From: Spirosoma sp.
Lineage (GTDB): Bacteria; Bacteroidota; Bacteroidia; Cytophagales; Spirosomataceae
Direction of reading: 5' to 3'
Assembly: GCA_025351545.1 (NCBI GenBank)
Contig: JANXVQ010000993.1
Span: 1 to 8,009, forward strand
Length of the DNA: 8,009 nucleotides
Under the pieces are notes generated by a model, which saw nothing but the letters and a program-made list of their open reading frames with translations, searched no databases and was not told the DNA's origin. The position numbers were made by a program, and so were the translations under genes. Below, in pieces: positions 1 through 6,636 of this stretch. How positions within the stretch are numbered: the stretch's first letter is position 1; each line of letters opens with the position of its first letter.

Positions 1-128
1 GCTGTGCCCCCGAGAACGACGGCCACCAGTAGCAGCCAGGTCAGCACCGGGGTGTGCCGCCCGACGTAGGTTCCCCATTGTTTAACAGAAATCGTGCCTG
101 TTTCAAGCAGAAAGGAGAGGTATAGCAT
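1..128 (-). CDS. N-terminal fragment of a probable membrane protein (runs off left edge)
   Basis: An open frame reads leftward from an ATG at 126-128 to the window edge, about 42 codons. It starts MLYLSFLLETGTISVKQWG, then has a short polar stretch with Arg and His, then a strongly hydrophobic run (TWLLLVAVVLGG) that looks like the start of a first membrane-spanning helix. A short cytoplasmic head followed by such a helix is common in polytopic inner-membrane proteins such as transporters and GT39-like glycosyltransferases, but too little is visible to name a family. No Shine-Dalgarno sequence precedes the ATG, and a later start (for example near the codons for TISVKQW) is possible. The upstream side is AT-rich and could hold its promoter. 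The base composition is more GC-rich than the adjoining spacer, which supports real coding sequence. Confidence 0.4.
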   Translation of the reverse strand, partial: MLYLSFLLETGTISVKQWGTYVGRHTPVLTWLLLVAVVLGGT

Positions 129-592
129 ATGTATAGTGTAATATAAGCGGTATCAATTTTAATTGATTTTCGGGTTGCCAGAATCGTGCCATTCAGATAT
201 AGTTGCTTGGTTATGTTTGATTAAGTATTGAATGCAAATAGTATAGTATAGTTGTTGTGTATTTTTCTTACAATTGGTTGCGCTAAAAATGCTTAAACAT
301 AATTTCATATGTTTAAGCAAATGTGATTTTCCCCGTTTGGTATGATTTATGCTACGAAATGAACTTTATATTATTAACATATGTTTACGGTGGCTATTGA
401 TTTTTCTTCAACAGTGACCCCGTCTAAACTGCATGGTCAAGTCAGGTCGGTATAAATTTGGGGGAGACGTCCAATTTCAAGTTAACACCCGCAGACGCAA
501 CAACTCGAAATTTGCTCTAATATTATGTAGCACGCCTGATCGTTTTCAACCGGTTCACTTGCTCTTCGGTTTGACCATTGCTCTATTTCGAC
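129..592. other. AT-rich non-coding spacer, no supported gene
   Basis: This stretch contains short tatagt/gtata repeats (about 121-150 and 239-252) and the inverted repeat at 290-319. A 61-codon plus-strand frame at 433-618 has no recognisable motif, no ribosome-binding site, and a composition rich in Arg, Ser and Phe; it is probably chance. No RNA gene or transposase motif was recognised between 129 and 592. Confidence 0.5.
290..319. repeat. Perfect 12-bp inverted repeat, possible operator or weak hairpin
   Basis: The arms at 290-301 (tgcttaaacata) and 308-319 (tatgtttaagca) are exact reverse complements with a 6-nt spacer. The stem has few G-C pairs and is followed by only a short T run near 326-329, so it is a poor terminator. 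It lies about 160 bp upstream of the minus-strand membrane-protein start, in AT-rich non-coding DNA, so a protein-binding dyad is equally plausible. No regulator can be named. Confidence 0.4.
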
Positions 593-678
593 CTATCGCT
601 TTTTCAACCGCTGCGTAATCCTGATGGATGCCGCGTACAAAAACCACTTAGGGTCGATAATTCGCCAGCATTCTCATG
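593..678 (-). pseudogene. Possible C-terminal relic of a transposase-like protein
   Basis: Read on the minus strand, 678 down to the stop at 593-595 gives a protein-like tail (GRIIDPKWFLYAASIRIT, then QRLKKR and a stop). It is hydrophobic and basic, with the aromatic/Arg flavour of the C-termini of IS5-type transposases, but no catalytic residue is present and the family cannot be fixed. No start codon or longer frame supports it, so if real it is a fragment. The other dead transposases in the window make a relic plausible. Chance remains likely. Confidence 0.2.
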
Positions 679-740
679 CCAGCTGGCTCAGGTCGGTGAG
701 TGTGTGTATCATCGGTAAATAGGAGAGCATAAAAAAGCCT

Positions 741-1852
741 GGGGTGAAACTGCTATTTTCATACTTTGGTTGCAACTACTAAAGCGGACTAGATATCAAA
801 TAGAGTTCTGTGGCTGTTCTTTTTCAGCCGTTGGCCAACGTAAACGACTCAGATAAGACAAATCAAAACGACTCTCCGATCCGTTCGTTAGTCGATCGAC
901 ATCGTATTCGCCCTGTAAATTGACATGATGCCAAACGATAGCCGTCCCATGTTGAACCGCATCCAATATCGATTCCAGTTGGGTCTGATCAGTCGTCTTT
1001 GATAATAATTCGGATAAGTACAGGTAGTTCCACAGAATGACCGCATTTTGAATCAGTCGACGGGGATGAATGATTTTTCCTGCTCTTCTTTGGTGGCTGC
1101 TCCGAATACCTGATTCCCGCCAAAGGAGACCGCTTTACTGAACTGTTTAGCCAACTCTATCCGGCTCAACTGCTTCTCAATACATTGATGTAGAGATAGT
1201 TAATAATAATAGAGGAGAATAAAGCCAGTCTTGACGAGTCGCCTGAACTCCTTTAGTGCCCGGTACAGAGGGTGCTGCCGTGTGTAAGCACTAAGCCGTT
1301 TGAGTACCTGCCAGGCCGTCATTTTAGTTTGAGCGAGACCATCAACCGCAACATCTCTTCCCAATGATCCTCTGCTGATGTTCCCACGCAATCTGTGTGG
1401 AGTAGTCAGCCAGGTTAACCGGTTGGCTTTGGAGCCGTTGAGTCACATAATCAATATCATCGGGATGGAAATCAGCGGCTCGAAAAAACTTCTGGGCCAG
1501 CCGAAAGTAGCCCCACTGCAGACAGAAGCCCACGTGGGTAACGGGTTTGCGAAACTGGGGTAACCCGTTAGGCGGCAATGTAAAATAATGGGCCTGCTGC
1601 TGGCGAGTCAACGAAGGGGGCAGGTCAAAGCGCCTGGCTTCGGCGCTATTGAAGAGTTTTAAGCGGCTCACAAGGGCAAGTAAAAAGGAGGGTTTTCTGG
1701 TACAGTTTGAACAGAACAATGAGCTGATGAAAAAAGCACTTAAACTCGTATCTAAAACTTATACCAGAAATCGACGTACCCGATTTTTATGTCAGACGGG
1801 TACAAGATACAGATCCAAAACGCTTAGAGTAATTTTTTACTAATAAAACCCC
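741..1852. mobile_element. Collapsed Tn3-family transposon (tentative ends)
   Basis: The tnpA relic at 796-1719 is bracketed by two sequences that each begin GGGGT when read inward: 741 rightward on the plus strand and 1852 leftward on the minus strand. Both carry a TACT-like motif about 22-25 nt in. Tn3-family termini are about 38 bp and typically start GGGG. By eye the two ends match at about 14 of the first 30 positions, which is weak. The 5 bp flanks (agcct and tattg) do not form a target duplication, so the ends are a suggestion only. Tn3 membership itself is firm because of tnpA. No resolvase, res site or passenger gene is visible between the ends. Confidence 0.4.
796..1719 (-). pseudogene. 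tnpA: Tn3-family transposase, internally deleted and frameshifted
   Basis: Intact TnpA proteins are about 950-1000 aa; here only the two ends survive. The N-terminal part (1719 to about 1366; GTG at 1671 is an alternative start) is a DUF4158 domain, with FDLPPSLTRQQQAHYFTLP and VGFCLQWGYFRLAQKFF. It runs straight into C-terminal TnpA sequence (HWEEMLRLMVSLKL, MTAWQVLKRLSAY, SRIELAKQFSKAV, NAVILWNYLYLSELL, YLSRL). A deletion of roughly 2 kb has its joint near 1361-1373 and removes the region that carries the two catalytic Asp; the final Glu (in SRIEL) remains. Further lesions are a frame change near 1320, a TAA at 1200-1202, and a one-base loss in an A run (plus-strand T run 1074-1078). The last frame ends at 796-798. 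The gene is not functional. Confidence in the family is high because both ends read through collinearly once the frame changes are allowed. Confidence 0.88.
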
Positions 1853-1876
1853 TATTGGCTCCTCAAAGACAAGGAT

Positions 1877-2426
1877 TTATCCATACTGGGGGGTGTCCTG
1901 GCAGTCAATAGCGGTTACGCTCAGTCCACTAATCTCACCCAATTGGCGAGCGCCGTCGGCGTTATAGTCATTAAAGACCACACCTGCCAAATCACCTGTC
2001 ACGCAAGTATAACGAGAGCAGGCTGGTGGGAGCACGACGGTCGGGTTAGTGACGCTACAGGTGGGAGCACTATCAAAGATAGCCGTTAGAGGTAATCCTG
2101 AAGCTGTCGTATTTAATCGACTTCAAAAGCCACTACCTGGAGTGATACGATTTTGTGCCGTTACCGCCACCAGAGGCATAAGACCCAAGCGTAATTTTTT
2201 GGGTTTGGCCCGCATAACTAATGGTAATACTTCCTGAGGGAGCATTGGCCCAGGCTACTTCCACACTGACGGTGGCTTTGCTTGCCAGTTTATCAGTAGA
2301 ATAGCAGTTGGAGATAATAATTTTCCGGGTTATTGAACAAGTGGTCTGCCCAAAGTCAGGAGCACTACCCAAAACACCGCTACTGTATAAGAAAGAAGTT
2401 GGCTTGTTCGTAGTAATTTTATTCAT
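1877..2426 (-). pseudogene. Remnant of a secreted SdrD_B-type adhesin
   Basis: From an ATG at 2426 the frame reads an extracellular, Ser/Thr/Gly-rich sequence with beta-sandwich character (KATVSVEVAWANAPSG, SITISYAGQTQKITLGSY). After two frame changes it continues VSLQVVAFEVD, then NTTASGLPLTAIFDSAPTC, and ends in an SdrD_B-like unit (GVVFNDYNADGARQLGE, then ISGLSVTAIDC). SdrD_B domains are Ca-binding-type repeats in large surface or gliding-related proteins of Bacteroidota. The first frame change fits loss of one base in an A run (plus strand 2151-2154); the second lies near 2113-2119. A stop at 1877-1879 cuts the SdrD_B unit short. No signal peptide is present at the ATG, so this is probably an internal fragment of a much longer protein rather than a true N-terminus. 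The break lies about 25 bp from the tentative Tn3 end, consistent with disruption by that insertion. Confidence 0.65.
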
Positions 2427-3036
2427 AAGTTAATGGTTGAGCACTGATTTCCATGATTTTTGAGCGGCACCCGTCTTCGGTCGACCGTCCCTACGATCAG
2501 GGTTAATTGAGCGCCAAAAAGGTAATGTATACCCGACTACCATTTAGCGACAGGGCCGTTTTTAACTGGTGATTAACTAAATCAACACTGATACCCTACC
2601 CACGAAAACAGACAGAATTGTTAATAAAATGCTTAAGTAATCTTATAAAACAGCCTAAAAAGTACATAAATAAGTATGAAAATCGACGAATAAAGAGTTT
2701 TAGGCAATCCTAATCCAATTATTATGTCTATTGGGTAACTTATTTTGGGTAGCTCTCTTGAATTGCCTGGAATAGTCTGTTCCAACAAATCGCCAAGTCT
2801 AAACACACTGCACATTTATGCATATTATATGTATGATATATCATTTGTTGGTTAAAATTGAGCTGACCAAGCCCTCGCGAAAAAGAAAATTTGCTAAGGT
2901 CAGCGATTGGTAAACGGCTGAGTTCAGGAGACTTTAGAAACGTGCCATCGCGCGGCAGACTTTCTTATTATCTCAAAAATTTGACGTACATTACTTTCTT
3001 TTTTGTTAGCAATACCTTCCGTAATTTAACCATCTA
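2427..3036. other. Non-coding region upstream of the operon
   Basis: No supported gene. A 60-codon minus-strand frame at 2633-2815 ends in a hydrophobic stretch but has no recognisable motif and lies in low-complexity AT-rich DNA, so it is probably chance. The operon promoter should lie here, most likely in the last 150 bp, but I found no convincing Bacteroidota promoter pair (TTG ... TAnnTTTG) at the usual spacing. The stretch immediately before the first gene is T-rich and lacks a Shine-Dalgarno sequence. Confidence 0.5.
2833..2844. repeat. 12-bp perfect palindrome, possible operator
   Basis: atgatatatcat is self-complementary and lies about 190 bp upstream of the first operon gene, within a run of alternating A and T. 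It could be a regulator half-site pair, but AT-only palindromes arise easily by chance. No regulator gene is visible in the window. Confidence 0.2.
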
Positions 3037-3969
3037 ATGAACTTTTCTTTCTGGAAGCATCATCCGGTTGCCGACCAAACGGGTCGTCGTCTAGCTGAGC
3101 AAACCATTGATTTTCAACACCAACATGAGCTTGATATCGTTAAGTTAACACCCGCCGGAACCTGGCTGGCCGCCTGTTACGGTCTGGAAGACGCCTGGCG
3201 TGGCGATGTACTGGGCCGCCGGGAAATAACGTGCGCCCTGATAACTCATCCTGACGATTGGTATGCGCTGACTGACTTTGGACAGGGTATACCCCGCATG
3301 CTGAACGAGCAATTGCTGGCCGCGCAACTGACCCGCTCTGCCTGTTCAAACAGGCCCGTATATGCAACCGTTTTCAGTCCCATTTCTCAGGCAATACAGC
3401 TTGCCGGTTTAGACCAGGTTCTTGATCATTGGCAGAACTATCCGACTCAGCTGATGGCTGGCCTGAACCAGTTAACTCAGAATTTATGCTTTGTATTGGA
3501 AGAATTCAGTAAGCTAGCTATACAGGGGATTTATTATGTCGTTCAACACGCCTGTTCCGGTGGCCTGCCACTGGCCGAACACCGGCAATTGAGTGAGCTA
3601 GGTGACAGGCTTTGTCTGACAGAAGCTACCCGGCTATTCACCGATGTGATTGTTCATCTACATGGTCAGGATATTTACGTTCCGCTCGATCCCTTACCGT
3701 CGGCTCTACGGCTTCATTACACAGCCTGCCCGGATGGGTTACCCGCAGGATTGGGGAATCTTTCTTCGCATCAGCTTCTTTTGCCCGGCATCCCCACCGA
3801 CGTTCTGATCCATTGCCAGAGTCTGGACATGCGGCAGGTGCTGGCACGTTATTATCCGCTGGAGATAACATCAAATTCACCTCATTTAATGGGCGAGTGC
3901 GTTCTGCCCTTAGATTTTCCAGTCACCCAAATTGAGCTATGGAAACAAGCTGCCAAACTATCCCGCTAA
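3037..3969 (+). CDS. Uroporphyrinogen-decarboxylase-superfamily protein (URO-D/MtaA/CmuA-like)
   Basis: A 310-aa cytosolic protein with URO-D superfamily features. It has an N-terminal HPVADQTG (9-16) as in URO-D-like methyltransferase relatives, DIVKLTPAGTW (33-43), WRGDVLGRREIT (54-65), TVFSPISQAIQLAG (111-124), GIYYVVQHA (164-172) and HLHG (207-210). The superfamily is a TIM barrel covering haem-pathway URO-D and corrinoid or coenzyme M methyltransferases. In MtaA/CmuA-type members the motif is His-x-Cys-Gly and helps bind zinc; here the Cys position is His209. The N-terminal Arg-rich substrate motif of true URO-D is absent and the protein is shorter than the usual 340-360 aa, so haem synthesis is unlikely. 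The ATG is placed where relatives start; no Shine-Dalgarno is seen. The last 31 nt overlap the NRPS-like gene, implying translational coupling and a shared pathway. The reaction (decarboxylation, methyl transfer or other) cannot be told from sequence. Confidence 0.85.
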   Translation: MNFSFWKHHPVADQTGRRLAEQTIDFQHQHELDIVKLTPAGTWLAACYGLEDAWRGDVLGRREITCALITHPDDWYALTDFGQGIPRMLNEQLLAAQLTRSACSNRPVYATVFSPISQAIQLAGLDQVLDHWQNYPTQLMAGLNQLTQNLCFVLEEFSKLAIQGIYYVVQHACSGGLPLAEHRQLSELGDRLCLTEATRLFTDVIVHLHGQDIYVPLDPLPSALRLHYTACPDGLPAGLGNLSSHQLLLPGIPTDVLIHCQSLDMRQVLARYYPLEITSNSPHLMGECVLPLDFPVTQIELWKQAAKLSR

Positions 3970-6533
3970 TACCACCTTTAGATTATAAGGGACCGGAACA
4001 CCTTTCTTTTGAGGCATTTCCAATCATAAATCTGGAGGTCGCTATTGCCCGGCTTTTTGCGGATCGGGTAGCCCGTCAGCCTGACCGGATAGCGATTGTC
4101 GATGGCTCCTCAAGTTGTACATATGCGCAGTTGATGACGCAGACCCGGCAGATTGCTCAGGCCATCAGAGCCTGTAAACTGCCACCCGGCGCACCAATTG
4201 GCCTATGGATGGAAAAATCAGCCACTGCGATAGCCGCGCTGCTGGCGGTTTTAGCCGAAGGGCATCCTTATGTACCATTTGACCTGGCAATGCCCGCCCA
4301 GCGCAATGAGTCCATTCTATCCCATGCGGGTGTTCAGTTGCTAATCGGTTACCAGGCCGATCTGCAAACGGCTCCCCTGTTCTTAAATCGGCTGGCTTTA
4401 GATCAGATCGAAGCAAGTGACTTTTACCTCCCATTCGAGCCCGTTGGCGGACCCGACAATCTGGCTTATATCCTCTATACATCCGGCACGAGTGGCCGCC
4501 CTAAAGGCGTATACCAGAATCAGCGGGGTGTCTTACACGACGTGTCGCAGTATATAAATTCGGTTCATCTGGGTCATCTCGATCGCCACTCCCTGTTATA
4601 CTCGTTGTCCGTTATCGGCTCCGTTCGGGATGTACTCGGCACGTTGCTGACGGGGGGAAGTATTCATCTATATCATCCGACCAGAGGGGGCTTAGCAGGC
4701 ATCACTGATTTTCTACAAACCCAGAACATTACCGTATATCACTCCCTGCCTTTGCTATTTCGAGGCTTTATGAGCGTGGCGCGGAATGCTTACTTTCCTG
4801 CTGTCCGATTAGTTTATCTGGCGGGTGATCGAATATATCGGGCAGATGTGGAGCAGTATCGGACTAGTTTTCCCGAAACAGCCAGGCTTTATGTCGGTAT
4901 TGGCTCAACAGAGAACACGACCTTGTACCGGCAGTGGTTTCTTGATCACAAAACCGAGTTAGATAATGAACTGATTCCCGTTGGGTATGCCGTTCCGGAT
5001 CGGCAAATGCAACTTCAGGATTCAGATGGGCAGGAATTGGAGGTCGGTGAAATTGGCGAAATCGTGGTTACCAGTGCCTATGTGGCTCTGGGATACTGGC
5101 AGGATGATGAATTGACCAGAGGGGCGTTTCGCTCGTCTGGCCTTCAGCGTACGTTTCGTACGGGGGATTTGGGCCGTATTCGCCCCGACGGGCTACTGGA
5201 ATTTATCGGACGCTGTGACCGACAGTTAAAATTGTCGGGCTACCGGGTAGAACCCACCGAAATTGAAGCGGTGTTGCTCAGAGCACCCGGTGTATACAGT
5301 GCCGCCGTCTTGCTGCGGGAGCAAACAGCCCCGGCTTGTCTGGTCGCTTATGTCACCCTTCAGGAAAATAGCCTGTTGTCCAGCGTGCGCCAGTTTGCCA
5401 TAGATCAGTTGCCAGCGCATATGGTGCCGACAGCGTGGGAAATAATCGAGACATTACCAGTGCTTGCCAATCTCAAAATCGATTATAAGGCGCTGGCCCG
5501 GTTGGATACGCTTCGCTATGAGCAAGAGACGAACCAACCCGAAATTCAGGGAACATCGACCGAGCAGGTGCTCCGGGCAGCCTGGTGCCGCTATGCGTCA
5601 GCGGATTCTTTTGAGCAGGACTGGAGCTGGCGTAGCGGTGGTGGCTCCTCCTTTAATTCGCTACTGTTGCTGATCGATTTGGAAGAGCAACTTCGCTGCG
5701 AGTTGCCAATCGACTGGTTTCATACCCAAATGCGCCCAGGCCAGCTGCTTGCCCAATTACACGAGCGGTTGGAGATGGAGCCGTCTGTAGAGAATCAAAA
5801 CGAATTAGCCCCTTACATTGTCGTGTTTCGTCCCCTTTACGGAGTTCAGGAGGGAAGCTACCAGTTTATTCAGCAATTGCGAACGATTGGTAATGTTCAA
5901 ATTATTCGTTATCCGGATTTGGCTCACCAGCCGCCGGGTACGTTTTCGATTCAATTATTTATAGACCTGATTAAACTCCAGCTTGACCATTTGCCGGTTC
6001 AGGCACATCTGGTGGGCATTTGCAGTGGGTGCATTATCGCTCATGAGATAGCACAGTGGCTGGTCAGTATAAATCGACCGGCCGATCGGCTCATCTATAT
6101 GGATCATCCATCCAGCGGTACCAATCTGAAGTGGTGGCCCCAGTTAGTTGATGCATGGCAAAACAGATCATTACAAGCCCTTCCCCTGCGGCTGCTTCGA
6201 AACATTTCGCGGCCCCTCTACCGGCGGTTGATCACCGGGCATGCAATCCGTAATCCCCGGATGCAGGGCGAACTATTTATCCGGCTCATCAGCCGGACAA
6301 CTCACCAGTCCTACCTCTGTCAGCCGATCATTCTGATCCAATGTGTAGACACGGTCAGCCTGTTTGGTCATCAGTTAGGTTGGGGTCGACATACATCTGA
6401 TTTACAAGTTATTGCGTTGCCATATGCGCACATGCAGATGTTCAGAGTATCCGGCAATTTAATGAGTCTGATAGACAGGTTCAGGGATTTGTTAGCGCCT
6501 GACGCCGAATCTGCTGGTTACCAAAAAAACTAG
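3939..6533 (+). CDS. Stand-alone NRPS-like synthetase: adenylation - thiolation - thioesterase (Cys nucleophile)
   Basis: An 864-aa single-module enzyme without a condensation domain. The adenylation domain (about 30-530) has YILYTSGTSGRPKG (177-190), a divergent YVGIGSTENT (318-327) where NxYGPTE is usual, RTGDL (Asp410), GRCDRQLKLSGYRVEPTEIE (Lys431) and the catalytic-Lys motif LPVLANLKID (Lys513). The position of the amino-binding Asp (GrsA Asp235) appears to be Ile226, so the substrate may be a keto, hydroxy or aryl acid rather than an alpha-amino acid. The thiolation domain (about 535-610) has the divergent site GGGSSFNSL, with Ser571 the likely phosphopantetheine attachment point. The C-terminal alpha/beta-hydrolase thioesterase (about 625-855) has Gly-Ile-Cys695-Ser-Gly, with Asp722 (LIYMDHP) and His831 (YAHMQMF), giving a Cys-Asp-His triad. 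The ATG at 3939 lies inside the upstream gene; no later Met precedes the domain core. A phosphopantetheinyl transferase is needed but none is in the window. The product is unknown. Confidence 0.9.
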   Translation: METSCQTIPLIPPLDYKGPEHLSFEAFPIINLEVAIARLFADRVARQPDRIAIVDGSSSCTYAQLMTQTRQIAQAIRACKLPPGAPIGLWMEKSATAIAALLAVLAEGHPYVPFDLAMPAQRNESILSHAGVQLLIGYQADLQTAPLFLNRLALDQIEASDFYLPFEPVGGPDNLAYILYTSGTSGRPKGVYQNQRGVLHDVSQYINSVHLGHLDRHSLLYSLSVIGSVRDVLGTLLTGGSIHLYHPTRGGLAGITDFLQTQNITVYHSLPLLFRGFMSVARNAYFPAVRLVYLAGDRIYRADVEQYRTSFPETARLYVGIGSTENTTLYRQWFLDHKTELDNELIPVGYAVPDRQMQLQDSDGQELEVGEIGEIVVTSAYVALGYWQDDELTRGAFRSSGLQRTFRTGDLGRIRPDGLLEFIGRCDRQLKLSGYRVEPTEIEAVLLRAPGVYSAAVLLREQTAPACLVAYVTLQENSLLSSVRQFAIDQLPAHMVPTAWEIIETLPVLANLKIDYKALARLDTLRYEQETNQPEIQGTSTEQVLRAAWCRYASADSFEQDWSWRSGGGSSFNSLLLLIDLEEQLRCELPIDWFHTQMRPGQLLAQLHERLEMEPSVENQNELAPYIVVFRPLYGVQEGSYQFIQQLRTIGNVQIIRYPDLAHQPPGTFSIQLFIDLIKLQLDHLPVQAHLVGICSGCIIAHEIAQWLVSINRPADRLIYMDHPSSGTNLKWWPQLVDAWQNRSLQALPLRLLRNISRPLYRRLITGHAIRNPRMQGELFIRLISRTTHQSYLCQPIILIQCVDTVSLFGHQLGWGRHTSDLQVIALPYAHMQMFRVSGNLMSLIDRFRDLLAPDAESAGYQKN

Positions 6534-6559
6534 TTCGAGCATAAATGTTGCTTCGACGT

Positions 6560-6596
6560 GATCTGAAACCGGGTTTATTTATCGGTTCTCAAGATC
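6560..6596 (+). terminator. Possible imperfect terminator hairpin after the operon
   Basis: Two nested inverted repeats, gatct/agatc (6560-6564, 6592-6596) and aaccg/cggtt (6567-6571, 6583-6587), could form an interrupted stem 27 bp after the stop codon, followed by a short T stretch. The stem is weak and the T run poor. It also falls where a longer reading of the facing IS1182 transposase would end (6579), so it may belong to that element's end. Confidence 0.22.
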
Positions 6597-6636
6597 TTTA
6601 AGGGGTTCTTTTAGCAGTGGGATACTGTTGGCGAAT

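Noticed and set aside
433..618. A 61-codon plus-strand open frame
   Set aside because: No motif, no ribosome-binding site, and it overlaps a more protein-like minus-strand fragment; probably chance.
2633..2815. A 60-codon minus-strand frame with a hydrophobic C-terminus
   Set aside because: It lies in AT-rich DNA that gives Ile/Leu/Phe-rich translations by composition; no family resemblance or start signal.
2985..3030. A Bacteroidota-type promoter just upstream of the operon (TTTG and TAnnTTTG-like pieces)
   Set aside because: The pieces are imperfect and wrongly spaced, and the best match would leave almost no leader before the start codon.
3612..3935. A 107-codon frame in another phase inside the URO-D-like gene
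   Set aside because: Shadow of the real gene; the sequence has no domain character.
3037..3969. Assignment of the first operon gene as haem-pathway hemE
   Set aside because: It lacks the N-terminal Arg motif, is shorter than URO-D, and sits in an NRPS-like operon.
4165..4482. A 105-codon minus-strand frame inside the adenylation domain
   Set aside because: Antisense shadow of a clearly coding region with conserved motifs on the plus strand.
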